Shown: positions 10,328-20,489 of the stretch, one piece after another
How the letters are laid out: every line of letters starts with the position of its first letter
Position numbering within the stretch: the first letter of the stretch is position 1
Assembly: GCA_963383645.1 (NCBI GenBank)
Contig: OY726571.1
Span: forward strand, 22,184,785 to 22,248,784
Length of the DNA stretch: 64,000 bases
DNA from: Muscardinus avellanarius
Lineage: Eukaryota; Chordata; Mammalia; Rodentia; Gliridae
Direction of reading: 5' to 3'
Position numbers and translations under genes: made by a program
Notes under the pieces: generated by a model
What the model was told of the DNA's origin: nothing
The model's input: the letters and a program-made list of their open reading frames with translations, nothing else
The model's database searches: none

Positions 10328-10572
10328 CTTTTTTTTTTTTTTTTTTTTTTTGGTGGTACTGGGGTTCCTGGAAGCCCTTCTATCTCTGGACTACACTCCT
10401 AGACTCCCCGCGCTTGGGAGGCAGAGACAGGAGGATCGCGCAGGTTCGAAGCCAGCCGCGCGCGCTGGCTTAGGAGACCCTGTTTCCAAAATGAAAATGT
10501 AAAAATAGGTCTGACAGTGTAGCCCAGAGGTAGAAGGGCTTCCAGGAACCCCAGTACCACACACAAAAAAAA
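10328..10572 (+). mobile_element. Fold-back SINE: inverted tail fused to plus-strand body
   Basis: 10328-10405 is the reversed tail of the hairpin SINE subfamily. It joins directly to a plus-strand copy that lacks its first ~30 bp (10406-10562) and ends in the same tail in direct orientation. The two tails are inverted repeats of about 50 bp around the body. Confidence 0.85.
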
Positions 10573-10689
10573 AAGTATGAAAATACACATTCCCAAGTCA
10601 CCTTGCTGGCCATCTCTCTTTCAAGTTTTTATCATAAAACTGAAATAACCTCTATTTTTTGTTACTAAATTATTTAAATGTGTTCTTCT

Positions 10690-10785
10690 TAGGGCTGGGA
10701 TATAGCTCAGTGGTATAGTGATTGCCTAGCATACACGAAGCCCTGGGCTCAATCCCCAGTACTGAAAAACAAAATAAAACATCAC
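10690..10785 (+). mobile_element. ID element (tRNA-derived SINE)
   Basis: GGGCTGGGATATAGCTCAGT, the box A region, TTGCCTAGCATACACGAAGC, and box B-like GGGCTCAATCCCCAG with an A-rich tail. It keeps the middle segment missing from the B1-dID tails. Confidence 0.88.
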
Positions 10786-10799
10786 CTCCAATTCTGAAT

Positions 10800-11212
10800 T
10801 TAGCCAGATATGGCACATACTTGTAATCCTGGTACTTGGGAAGCTGAGACAACAGGATCACAGGTTCAAGTATAGCTGTAGCAAGTTGGGAAACTTATCA
10901 ACCTACTGAGATTTTGTTTCAAAATAAAAAACAAAGCCCAACGTGGTGGCACATACTTGTTAATACCAGCATTTGGGAGGGAGGATCGCAGTTCATGGAT
11001 AGCCTCAGCTACTTAGTGAGGCCCTTTGCAACTCAGTGAGACCTTGTTCAAAATAAAGAAAAAAAATAGGGCTGAAGGTATAGCTTAGAGGTAGAACACC
11101 CCTGGGTTCAATCCCCAGTACAGCAAATAAATAAATACATAAATACATAAAATAAAATAAAATAATAAAATAGGGCTGAGGGTGTAGCTCTGAGGTAGAT
11201 TGCACCATCCCC

Positions 11213-11257
<45 letters not shown>
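10800..11257 (+). mobile_element. SINE cluster: B1-like half, B1-dID, extra ID tail with (AC)n
   Basis: 10801-10936 is a B1-like half only. 10937-11164 is a B1-dID with ID tail and AAAT-rich end. 11165-11257 is a second ID tail ending in an (AC)n microsatellite (11218-11256). Confidence 0.83.
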
Positions 11258-11259
<2 letters not shown>

Positions 11260-11574
11260 ATCTTTAGTTTAATGAAAGCACAACATATGTTAAAAATATT
11301 AACCTCCTATCTGATACTATCATTGCTAATAATGTTCTATAATCAATCTTCTCAATTTCTCTATAGCATTTTAATTAAAAAAATCTTTGAAACAAAGTCA
11401 TGCAGAAAAGTAACAATTATACTATATAGAACTTTCATTTCCCGGAACCATCTGAGAGTAATTTGCCAACATAATGCCCCATCAACTCAGATAATCTCCT
11501 ATATAATCACATTATCACCACCAAAATTGAGATATTAACATTCATATGTGAGCACCAGTAATTTTTACAAGTCG
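11258..11574. other. AT-rich unassigned sequence
   Basis: AT-rich with no frame of note. TTCCCGGAACCATCTGAGAG-type wording hints at ancient L1M 3' sequence, but I cannot confirm it. Confidence 0.4.
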
Positions 11575-11589
11575 TCATCATCGTCGTCG

Positions 11590-11624
<35 letters not shown>

Positions 11625-11628
11625 TCCA
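11572..11628. repeat. (CAT)n / (CGT)n trinucleotide repeat
   Basis: A run of ATC/TCA triplets with a few CpG-containing variants at its start (CATCGTCGTCGT), suggesting CpG decay of a CGT-rich precursor. Confidence 0.95.
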
Positions 11629-11739
11629 TGAATATTCTTTTAAGCAAAAAAAAATACCCAGTTTGGAAGTATGCATTGCATTTAGGTGTCGCGTATCTTT
11701 AATCTCCTTCAACTAAGAAATCATTTCTCATTCTTAATT

Positions 11740-11948
11740 TTTTTTATGCGGGTCTGGGGATGGAGCCCAGGGGCATTTGACCTCCGAGCTACACCCCCTG
11801 CCCTACTTTTTATTCTTTATTTTGAAACAGGGTCTCACTGAGTTGCAGAGGGCCTCACTAAGTAGCTGAGGCTGTCCGCGAACCTTGATCCTCCTGTCTC
11901 AGCCTCCCGAATGCTAGGATTACAAGTGTGTGCCACCATGCCCAGCTC
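11740..11948 (-). mobile_element. SINE, B1-dID type
   Basis: Reversed copy complete from GGGTCTGGGGATGGAGCCCA to the CATGCCCAGC head. Confidence 0.9.
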
Positions 11949-12114
11949 ATTCTTAAATTTTTTTGAAGCTCATAGGCCAGAAATTTTGTAGAATATGAGT
12001 TTAAAAATATTCATTAGATTCAACGTATGTACCTTTAGAGAAAACACCACAGAAGTGATTCTATGTTCCTCTCATGGCATCCTCTCCTGATATACACCTT
12101 GGATTTAGTGTTCT

Positions 12115-12116
12115 CC

Positions 12117-12154
<38 letters not shown>

Positions 12155-12363
12155 TGTGTGTGTGTGTGTGTGTGTGTGTACCTGTGCTGCTAGGGATTAA
12201 ACCCAGAGGCATTCTACATTTGAGCTACACCCCCAACCTTATTTGATATTTTATTTTGAAATGGGGGTCTCACTAAATTGTTGAGGTTGGCCTCGAACCT
12301 GCAATCCTCCTGTCCCAGCCTCTTAAGTACTAGGAATACAGGCGTACGCCACCGTGCCCAGCT
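12115..12363 (-). mobile_element. SINE, older B1/ID copy, with (GA)n(GT)n tail
   Basis: The compound dinucleotide tract at 12119-12179 lies at the position of the reversed A-rich tail. It is followed by the ID part and a diverged B1-like half ending ACCGTGCCCAGC. Confidence 0.83.
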
Positions 12364-13274
12364 GATGTCATCCAGTTTAATAACTTGTTTAAGAAGGTGT
12401 CTTCCAGTCCTTTCTACCAGGAAGTTGCATTTTCTCTCAGTAGCTTTTCTTTTTTCTTTTTTTTTGGGGGGGGGGGTGAGTACTCTGAGACTAAATAAAT
12501 ATTCTCTTGTCAAACTCTGTATTTCCATACATAAAAATGCATTTGTGGTTTGGAATTTTATTTAAAGAGCTGTCTGTGAAGCGACTGCTAGTTATTTTGG
12601 TGCTCAGTTTCTTCCAGTCTGAGGAAGGGAATGCGGAGAGAACTCACCCACACCAGCGCTGAAGCACCAGTGCTGAGCCGGCCAGGCTTGCCGGGCGCCC
12701 TCCAGGAGCCGCTTGCTTCTCCGGGTCTTGCCTTACATGTCTGCACTCAGAAACCTTTCTTTGCTCTGGGAGCCCATGGCTTTTCAGCCACCCTTGATGA
12801 TAAGAACAGCCCCATTCGTAGATATCATGTCATTTGATCCAATCTAAATGAAAACCTCAGTGTTCCAGCCAGGTCAAAGCTCCTCCTCTCTCTCCAGCTT
12901 AGGCCTCAGTTTCTAGCCTGTGCTCCCCACCGCAGGCTGCCCCTGTGGCCCCAGCCTGGAGGTGTGAGTAGAGGCAGGGCTGCTCCAGCTCCACTACTGG
13001 TACTGGTCTCTTGTCCCCTCTCAGGTGATGTTTTCAAATTCTAGTTTTTCTTCCTGGGCAGCTTTGCAGCAGCCTTGAAGGTTTCCCTGGGACTTTATCT
13101 GCCTGGGGGAGTCGGTCATGAGAATCAGCTTGTAGAGACATTAATCCTCTCTGCTATGTTTTCTGTTGACTTTCATCTTTCTCTTCCAATTTTTTGTTTA
13201 GTTCATTCGATGTTCTTCTAACCTCTTAGGTTAAACTTTAATTTTAGTTTTCTCTTTCTAAAAAATAATAAAGT
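12364..13274. other. Unassigned sequence, moderately GC-rich in the middle
   Basis: 12620-13130 is the longest non-repetitive moderate-GC stretch in the left third. It has no long open frame, no splice-framed exon I can defend and no recognised repeat. A 15-base poly-G/T tract lies at about 12460. Confidence 0.45.
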
Positions 13275-13486
13275 AGCTGGTCCTGGGCGCACATTTATAA
13301 TTCCAGTACTTGGGAAGATGAGACAGGATTGTGGGTACGAGAACAGCCTCGGCAACTTAGGGAGGCCCTCGGCAACCTAGCAGGAAAATAGTTATTTTAA
13401 ATAGTTGATTTAAAAAATAAAATAGTTCTGGGAGTGGGAGTATAGCCCAGAGGTAGAGTGGTAGAGTGCCCCTGAGTTTAATCCTA

Positions 13487-13530
<44 letters not shown>
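13275..13530 (+). mobile_element. SINE, older B1-dID copy with (CA)n tail
   Basis: Diverged head (CTGGTCCTGGGCGCACATTT), ID tail with a duplicated AGAGTGGTAGAGTG segment, and a (CA)n run at 13491-13529 as its 3' end. Confidence 0.83.
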
Positions 13531-13559
13531 AAGGGAAAGAGAAAGAATTTAAGGATTTA

Positions 13560-13697
13560 AGGATATGAATTCCCAATAGGAATATATATGGTGCATATAT
13601 ATGCACATATATATACACAGAAATGTATATATATATGATTTATACTATACTAATATGTGTATATATAGTATAAATCATATATATATATATACAAATA

Positions 13698-13705
<8 letters not shown>
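13560..13705. repeat. AT-rich palindrome
   Basis: 13616-13705 folds on itself: CACAGAAAT...ATATGATTTATACTATA (13616-13649) pairs with TATAGTATAAATCATAT...ATTTCTGTG (13664-13705) around a loop of about 14 nt, with minor length imperfection in the TA runs. Confidence 0.88.
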
Positions 13706-13732
<27 letters not shown>

Positions 13733-13903
13733 GAAGTTTGACCCCAGGGGCATTCTGCCTCTGAGCTATACCCCCCAGTTCTTTTTATTTTTCATCCTGA
13801 AAGAGGATGTAGCTAGGTTCCTGAGGCTGTCCTCAAACCTGCGATCTCCTGTCTCAGCCTCCCAAGTATTGGGATTACAAAGGTGCACCACCATACCTGG
13901 CTA
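13706..13903 (-). mobile_element. SINE, B1-dID type, (TG)n start
   Basis: The (TG)n run is the reversed tail; then TTACTGAAGTTTGACCCCAG and a B1-like half ending CCATACCTGGCT. Confidence 0.85.
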
Positions 13904-13934
13904 AAACATTGCATTTTGACTATACATTCTCCTA

Positions 13935-14045
13935 CTAGGTATATAATATATATATGTATATACATAATAAAATATTATATATTTTACATATTACATATAA
14001 AATATATAATATTTTATATACATAAATATTATATATAATTTTTCT
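13935..14045. repeat. AT-rich low-complexity block
   Basis: Almost pure A/T with many short self-complementary TATAATATT-type words. It lies just right of the 13.6-kb palindrome and a SINE. Confidence 0.85.
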
Positions 14046-14047
14046 TT

Positions 14048-14252
14048 TTGCAGTACCAGGGATGGAACCCAGGGGCATTCCTCTGAGAGACATCACCAAC
14101 CCTATTTTTTTTTTATTCTTTATTTTGAAACAGGGTCTCACTGAGTTTCAAAGGGCCTCACAAAGTAGTTGGGGCTGTCTGTGAACCGTGATCCTCCTGT
14201 CTCAGCCTCCCAAATGCTGGGATTACAAGTGTGCGCCACTACACGCCCGGCT
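14048..14252 (-). mobile_element. SINE, B1-dID type
   Basis: Complete reversed copy from GCAGTACCAGGGATGGAACC to CACGCCCGGC. Confidence 0.9.
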
Positions 14253-14949
14253 CTGCTTTATATATTTAATTACTTGAATGGTGAACACAGTTTATGATTG
14301 TTGTATAGATTTGCCTTTTTCATTTGTAATATTAATATTGACCTTGTTTGTTCTGATATTAATATTGTCAGGTTTTACTTCTTTCGGGTTCTTTATTTGG
14401 TAGTATCTACACGTCCTCTGGACTTTGTTTAAAGTGGGCGTCTTAAGTAGCAGGTGTTTCTGTTTTGATTTTTAAACCACACTGACAGTTGTCAGTAGAT
14501 ATTATCCTACTGTTTTCTGGTTTTAGAATTGCAGATAGTAATCTAAAGCCAGCCTGGTTCTTTTTCTGTGTAAATAACTGGTTTTTCCTGTCTAGAAGAC
14601 TGTAAAACGTGGTCATCTTGGAGTCAGAGGACTGTGCTGGAATCTCTGGTGTGTACCCTTTTTTGTCTTTCTGTCCTTGGAATTCAAAGAATCCTTTTCA
14701 CTTGAAGATAAAAGTCTTTGGCTCTGTAAGATTTTTCTTTACCTATTTGTTTAAATATTGTCTTTCCTCCTTCTGTTACTTTTTGTCATAACTTTCCTAT
14801 TTATTTATATATTACAACTTCTGGATCTATCTTCCGGTGTTCTTGTATTCACTCTTACTATTTGTTTTGACATTTTTGCTATTTTGAGAGACTTTTGTTC
14901 ACTTAATATTTGTCATACTTTTATCAATACATCTGCTGCTTTTTTCATT
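14253..14949. other. AT-rich unassigned sequence, possibly ancient L1
   Basis: T-rich on the plus strand, as reversed old L1 usually is, but I could not match it to a particular L1 region. Confidence 0.35.
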
Positions 14950-15177
14950 TTCTTTTTTTTTTTTTTTTTTTTTGGTGGTACTGGGAATGAAACCCAGGGG
15001 CTTTCTACCTCTAGGTTACACTCCCAGACCTCTCTTTATATTTTATTTGGAAACAGGGTCTCACTATGTTGCTGAGAGCATCGCTAAGTAGCTGAGGCTG
15101 GCTTTGAACCTGTAGGATCCTCCTGTCTCAGTTTCCCAAGTACTTGGATTACAAGCCTGTACCACCACCCCTGGCTC
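14950..15177 (-). mobile_element. SINE, B1-dID GAAGCCAGCC subfamily
   Basis: Poly-T, GGTGGTACTGGGAATGAAAC, CTCCCAGACC, then TATTTGGAAACAGGGTCTCA and a B1-like half. Confidence 0.9.
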
Positions 15178-15399
15178 ATCTGCTATATTTTTAAAGTTAA
15201 AAATTACATTCTTGAGTTCCACTATTTCTCCCCCCTTATGGCTTTGCTATTCCTTTGCCTACCTGCAGGAGTGTTCACCTTAAGGCCAGGTCTTAAGCAA
15301 CCACCAACCCAGGAGAAGGCCAGGCTCAGTGGTCTCCAGCTCTGTGAACAAAGTATCTGCTAGAAAATTCTTATGGAAGCTTCTTTTCCCCAGATTCAT

Positions 15400-15658
15400 A
15401 TTCATTCATTCATTCATTCATTCATTCATTTTTTCTTTCCTTTTCACCCTTCCTCTCTGCCTCCCTCTCTCTCCTGAGGGTATTAAAACAATGGGGCTTC
15501 TGCCTCTGAGTTATATCCTCAGCCATTAAAAAACAAACCTAGCCTCACTAAGTTGCAGAGGGCCTCACTAAGTAGCTGAGATTGGCCTCAAACTCGTGAT
15601 ACTTCTGTTTCAGTCTTCCAAATACTGGGATCCCGGGCATGTACCACCCTGCCAGGCT
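15400..15658 (-). mobile_element. SINE, diverged, with (ATTC)n at its tail
   Basis: An (ATTC)n microsatellite (15402-15430) and pyrimidine-rich stretch, then a diverged ID part and a B1-like half ending CCTGCCAGGCT. Confidence 0.75.
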
Positions 15659-15717
15659 ACCCCAGTTTCTTTAGCTACAAAGCTTGATTTTCTTCCAGCC
15701 TCAATGATATAGAAATG

Positions 15718-16402
15718 TGTCCAGTGTAGTGGTATTCACTATAATCCTGGGAGACTGAGGCAGGAAGAGCTCAAGTTTGATACATGCGTAAGGAGCTTAG
15801 TGAAACACTATCTCAAAATAAAATTTAAAAAATGGCTAGGAGTAGCTTGGCATAGTGACACATGCTTGTAATCCCAGCATTTGGGTGGCTGAGATAGGAG
15901 GATCACAGGCTCTCAGCCAGCCTCAGCTACTTAGTGAGGCCCTTTGCAACTCAGTGAGACCCTGTTTCAAAATAAAGAATAAAAATTAGGACTTAGGGTG
16001 TAGCTCATGGATAGAATGCCTCTGGGTTCCATCTCCAGTACCACAAAAAATAAAAACATATTATAAATAAAATAAAATAAAAATGGGTAGGAGTAGCTGG
16101 GTGTAGTTGCACACGCTTGTAATCCCCACATTTAGGAGGCTGAGACAGGAGGATCACCGGTTCAAGGACAGCCCCAGCTACTTAGTGAGGCTCCCTGCAA
16201 CTTAGTAAGACCCTATTTCAAAATAAAGAATAAAAAATAGGGCTGGGGGTGTACCTCGGAGGTAGACTGCCCCTGAGTTCAATCCCTAGTACAGCAAAAA
16301 AAAAAAAAAAAAAAAAAGGCTAGAAGTGGCATAGCTCCATGGAAAAGTACTTTCCTAGCACATAAAAGACCTTGGGTTCAATCCTTAGTACTGAAAAAAT
16401 AT
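15718..16402 (+). mobile_element. SINE cluster: B1-like half, two B1-dID copies, terminal ID
   Basis: 15718-15838 is a B1-like half with an A-rich end. 15844-16085 and 16097-16318 are two B1-dID copies, and 16318-16402 is an ID element (TTTCCTAGCACATAAAAGAC, TTGGGTTCAATCCTTAGTAC). Each copy sits in the A-rich tail of the one before; GGCTAGGAGTAG / GGGTAGGAGTAG before the heads may be target copies. Confidence 0.83.
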
Positions 16403-16464
16403 GTAAAAGTATTAAGCTCCTATAAGATAACATAGAAGAGCACCTAGATGACCTTGAGTTTGTC

Positions 16465-17045
16465 AATGAGTTTTATTCCTCCTATGACCCATTTTCTCCT
16501 TAGTTTCCACATATTAGGGAGAGCATCCGATTTCTTAATTTTTGTAACTGACTAATCTCACTTAGCATAATGTTCTCCAGTTCCATCCATTTCCCTGTGA
16601 CATAATTGTGTTTTTCTTTATAGCTGAGTAAAATTCCATTATGTATGTATTCAATAATTTTGAAATCCATTCCATTGTGTATATATCCCATAGTTTTGAA
16701 ATCCATTCATCAGTTGATGGACATCTTGGCTGGTTCCATAGCTTGGCAATGGTGAATTGTGCAGCTCTGAACATAAATATGCATGCCTTAGTTTGGTAGT
16801 TTGGTTTTCATTCTTTTGGGTAGATATCCCAAAGCGGTATTGCTGGATCATATGGTGAGTTTGTTTCCATTCTTCTGAGGATCCTCTATACAGTTTTCCA
16901 AAGTGGCTGGACTAATCTACAGTCCCACCAACAATGTAGTAGAGTTCCCACTTCACATCCTTACCAGCATTTATTGTTGTGTTTTGAATGATTGCCATTC
17001 TAGTTGGAGTTAGGTGAAATCTCAGGGTAGTTTTGATTTGGGCAT
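16465..17045 (-). mobile_element. L1 3' fragment (ORF2 C-terminus), minus strand
   Basis: Minus-strand text matches the 7.8-8.3 kb L1 3' part: SRNRMLSLICGN at the end of ORF2, FYSAIKKN and SYGTSQDVHQLMN. A 30-bp-scale local duplication has made the TTTTGAAATCCATTC segment appear twice (16658-16706), so WISKLWDIYTMEWISK is repeated. The A-tail is missing. Confidence 0.85.
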
Positions 17046-17451
17046 ATTAGAGAAAACATATGTCCCTTCTCTTTCTGTGCTTGGCTGATCTCACTTAACA
17101 TAATGTTCTCCAGGTCTTTCCATCTTCTTGTGAATGACATGATTTTGTTCTTCTTTATAGCTGAGTAGAATTCCATTGTGTGTATTTCCTAAAATTTTGC
17201 AATCCATTCATCTCTTGATGAAGACCTATGTTGATTTCATATTTTGGCTATTACAAATTGTGCTGCTATGAACATGGGTATGCATATGTTAACATAGTTC
17301 TCTAATTTCTACCCCTTTGGAAAGATACATAGGAGTAGTATAGCTGGATCATATGGTGGATCCATTCCCAGTTTTCTAAGGAATCTCCACACTAATCTCC
17401 TTAGTGGCTGAACTAGTTTACACAACCACCAACAGTATAAAAGAGTTTTTC
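17046..17451 (-). mobile_element. Older L1, 3' portion, interrupted
   Basis: ORF2 C-terminal/3' sequence of an L1 subfamily different from the copy just left of it (compare 44.9-45.5 kb, plus). It stops at the composite element's TSD at 17439-17451 and resumes at 20183, reading continuously across the insertion (AACAGTATAAAAGAGTTTTT, then CTTTCCCCACATCCTTGCC). Confidence 0.88.
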
Positions 17452-18193
17452 GAACAACGAATCTTCACTACCACAAAATCAGCGCCTTTCATAGCCAGAA
17501 AACACCATCACCAGAGAAACAAAAAAATCACCAGGCTCCAGAGAGAAAGCGAACTGAGAACAGAGCTCAGAGCCACAGAGGAGATACACTGGCCTCACCC
17601 CCGAGGACGCGGCAGAGGCGCCATACTGCCGGCGGCAGCGGCAAATTCACACGGCTACAGCAAGCCAAAGTGAGCCGCTGCGGAACAGCCAGGCGGGAAT
17701 TCTCGCCGCAGGTAAAATCTAAAGCTCCCAGTGGCTGAGCTCAGCACACGCCGCAGGGATTCAGAGTCGAAATCAAAACCAAGAAGAAATACGCCAGCCT
17801 CACGGCCGAGGGTGTGGCAGCGGCGCCATATTGCCACCGGCGGCAGCAGCAGCGAATTCAACGAGTCCAGTACAGCTACATTTGCGAACTCAAGAACAGT
17901 GAGTCAAATTGCGGGCCACAGAGGAGAAATCCCAGTACTGTACTCCCTGGGACTTGACCCAGTGGGGGAGGGGCGGTGGCAGAGATATCACACCATAGGA
18001 GAACGCAAAACCTGGCACCCCCCCACAGTCTAAAGCAGCCTCTATCCACTCTCTGGGTCGGAGACTCTGTGATACAACCCAGTAAAGGAGTAGTGGGTTC
18101 TGAGATACTACAGACTCGAGATCCAGAACACCTTAAGTGAAGTCATAGTGACCCAAGGGAAGAACCCAGAGACAGGCACAAACTTCCGAAATC
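17452..18193 (+). promoter_or_regulatory. L1 5'UTR of composite element
   Basis: GC-richer, CpG-containing leader upstream of ORF1, homologous to 52183-52976 (minus). A short stretch is missing at the extreme 5' end compared with that copy. In L1 the 5'UTR carries the internal promoter; that role is inferred here, with no factor site demonstrated. Confidence 0.7.
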
Positions 18194-19111
18194 ATGGGAA
18201 AGAGGAATAATACTGGAGCAATCAATGTCCACAACCCCACAACATCAGAACCCGATAAAACAGAAAATCAGAGATTTCTAGAAGATCAAATCAGGAAAAT
18301 AACTGTAGAAATAATAGAGGTGCTTCGAAAAGAACTCAGAGAGAGCCAAAAAGAGATAAAGGATGCAATTAATGAAGTAAAGGCCTCAATTCAAAGCACG
18401 AACAACTGATTAGACCACATGGAGAACAGAATCTCGCTCTTAGAAGATGATCATTCCAAAAATGAACGCATAGTTTCTAATCTAGAAAAAAATATCCGAC
18501 AACAGGAATCTGATATTGAAGAAATATGGGCCCATTTTAAGAGAGCTAACCTAAGAATAATTGGAATAGAGGAGGGAAAAGAAAGTGAAATCAAAGGGAT
18601 CAACAATCTCTTCAAGGAAGTAATAGCAGAAAATTTTCCAAACATAGAGCAAGAGGTTGATACACAGATCCAGGAAACTTATAGAACTCCCTTTAGACAA
18701 GATCGGAGAAGAGGATCCACACGCCACATAATTGTCAAAACGACCAATGTGGAAGCCAAGCAGAGAATCTTAAAGGCAACAAAAACTAAGGGCCAAGTGA
18801 CATTCAGAGGTAAACCAATTAGAATCACTCCAAACTTCCCAAACCAAGTCATGAGAGCCAGAAGGGCTTGGAGTAACATATTCCAAACTCTGAAAGAAAA
18901 CAACTTCCAGCCAAAAATTTCCTACCCAGCAAAACTTTCTATCAAATTAGATGGAGAAACAAGAAGCTTCCATGACAAACAGAAACTGAAGGAACTTATG
19001 TCTTCAAAACCAGCGCTAGAGAAAATACTCAAAGAGATTAACTACAAAGAAGAAATAGGTAACACTCACCAGAACCAGAGAAACAAGAGTTTCCATCCAA
19101 CAGTCAACTAA
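18194..19111 (+). pseudogene. L1 ORF1 in composite element, one nonsense codon
   Basis: A 305-codon ORF1p frame from MGKRNNTGAINVHN to FHPTVN. Order: basic N-terminus, coiled coil (about residues 25-110), RRM-like domain (about 115-205: NLRIIGIEEGKE to RHIIVK and KGQVTFRGKPIRI) and C-terminal domain (RARRAWSNIF, FQPKISYPAKLS, KPALEKILKEI). It is intact except for codon 72 (18407-18409), a TGA where the 52-kb relative has arginine (CGA), so it fits a CpG-to-TpG decay. Translation could restart at M76 (18419), giving 230 codons with part of the coiled coil. I start at 18194 because all relatives share it. Confidence 0.92.
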
Positions 19112-19209
19112 GATTGGTTATCTGTGGAGATTCATTACTTATGTTAGTCTTTTACCTATCTCTAAATGGTATTATTTGCCTTTATTGTTGTCAGTTTTTA
19201 GGATTTCTA

Positions 19210-20010
19210 GTTGGAATATTAATATACCTTCAGATATAGCATTTGGAAATATTTTATCCCATGCTATTAGTAACTGTTAACTCTGTTTACATTGTCTTTG
19301 GATATACAATATTTTTTTATTTTTTAGGGAGTTTGTATACTCTTCTGTTGCCTGTGCCATTGAAATCATATCCAAGAAATCACTGCCAATTTTAGTGTTG
19401 TGAGGTTTTATGACCCAGATTTTCTCCTAAAAGTTTATAGTCTTAAGATTTATATTTAGGTCTTTTATCTATTTTGAGTTATATTTGTATATGGGATTAG
19501 GAAAGGGTCCAATTTTATTCTTTTCCATGTAATTATTATGTTTCAACAATATTTAGTTAAAAGATTATTATTTCCACCACCAAATGTTCGTGGAAACCTT
19601 GTCAAAAATAACTTGACAATATAGGGAAGAATTTAGCTCTAGGCTTGTATTTAACTCCAATGGTTTATATATCTGCCTTTAGAATAGTACTACACTGTTT
19701 CAATTATTGTAGCTTTATATGGTTTGAAATCAGAAAATATATATCTTCTAGCTTTGTTCTTTTTCAAGATCGTTTTGGGTATCTAGAATCCATATTCCAT
19801 ATTAGGATAGATTTTTTTCTGAGAAATAAATATATAAATATATGATAGTTTCACCTAAAAAAAAAAGAAAAAAAATATTCTCTGGTAAGAAAGAAAGTAA
19901 AAAGAAATATTGAAATGTTATCTTTAAGTCATCAAAAGCTTGGTATCAGACAAATGAAACTATTATGTGAGATTATCATTTTTAATTTTGGATAAATTGC
20001 TATAATACTA
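19210..20010 (+). mobile_element. Middle block of the composite element
   Basis: Starting at ATATACCTTCAGATATAGC, the plus strand reads like reversed, very diverged L1 ORF2 (TTTAGGTCTTTTATCTATTTT; CCACCACCAAATGTTCGTGG; TCAATTATTGTAGCTTTATA). After the A-rich site at 19855-19875 comes AT-rich sequence I cannot assign. The whole block recurs at 50905-51587 on the minus strand with only scattered substitutions. Confidence 0.8.
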
Positions 20011-20182
20011 GATGTCAACCACTAAGCCAAGCATGGGAAGGAGGGATGGGGAGAGAATGGGGTGGGGATCGGGTGGGGGCTGACTGGGCGATGTGTGCAT
20101 GTATGTCTACAAAAGTTTGTATCCCACTATGATGTATGAATACAGTGCACCAATAAAAAAAAATTAAAAAAAAGAGTTTTTC

Positions 20183-20489
20183 TTTCCCCACATCCTTGCC
20201 AGCATTTGTTGTTATTTGATTTCTTTATGCTTGCCACTCTGATTGGGGTTAGATGGAATCTCAGTGTAGCTTTGATTTGCATCTCCCTAATGGCTAATGA
20301 TATTAATAATCTTTTCATGTATCTATTGACCATTTGTATCTCTTTTTTTGTGAAGTGTCTATTCAATTCAGTTGCTCATTCTTGATTGGGTTATTTGTTT
20401 TACTAGTGTGGAGTCTTTTGAGCTCTTTGTTTATTCTGGATATTAGTACTCTATTAGAGTGGTGGCTGGTAAAGATTTTCTCCCATTCT
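20183..20489 (-). mobile_element. Older L1, 3' portion resumed
   Basis: Continues the interrupted L1 from 17451. The minus-strand frame at 20366-20127 reads MNRHFTKKEIQMVNRYMKRL and IREMQIKATLRFHLTPIRVA, typical of L1 ORF2 after the RT. It reaches the IFTSHHSN-type segment at 20470. Confidence 0.85.

Larger units (their letters stand above)
17439..20182 (+). mobile_element. Composite L1-derived element, copy 1 (with 13-bp TSD)
   Basis: Flanked by a perfect 13-bp duplication AAAAGAGTTTTTC (17439-17451 and 20170-20182). The body (17452-20169, 2.7 kb) runs: L1 5'UTR (17452-18193), ORF1 (18194-19111), a block of about 640 bp that reads as an inverted ancient L1 ORF2 piece (about 19210-19850), about 160 bp of unassigned AT-rich sequence, then an L1 3' end (about 20010-20155) with an A-rich tail. 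ORF2 is absent. A second, independently inserted relative lies at 50.6-53.0 kb. I infer a non-autonomous L1 derivative of HAL1-like logic (ORF1 without ORF2), mobilised by L1 machinery. Confidence 0.88.

Noticed and set aside
10690..10770. tRNA gene
   Set aside because: Has tRNA-like A and B boxes but is an ID SINE with A-rich tail and no cloverleaf I could complete.
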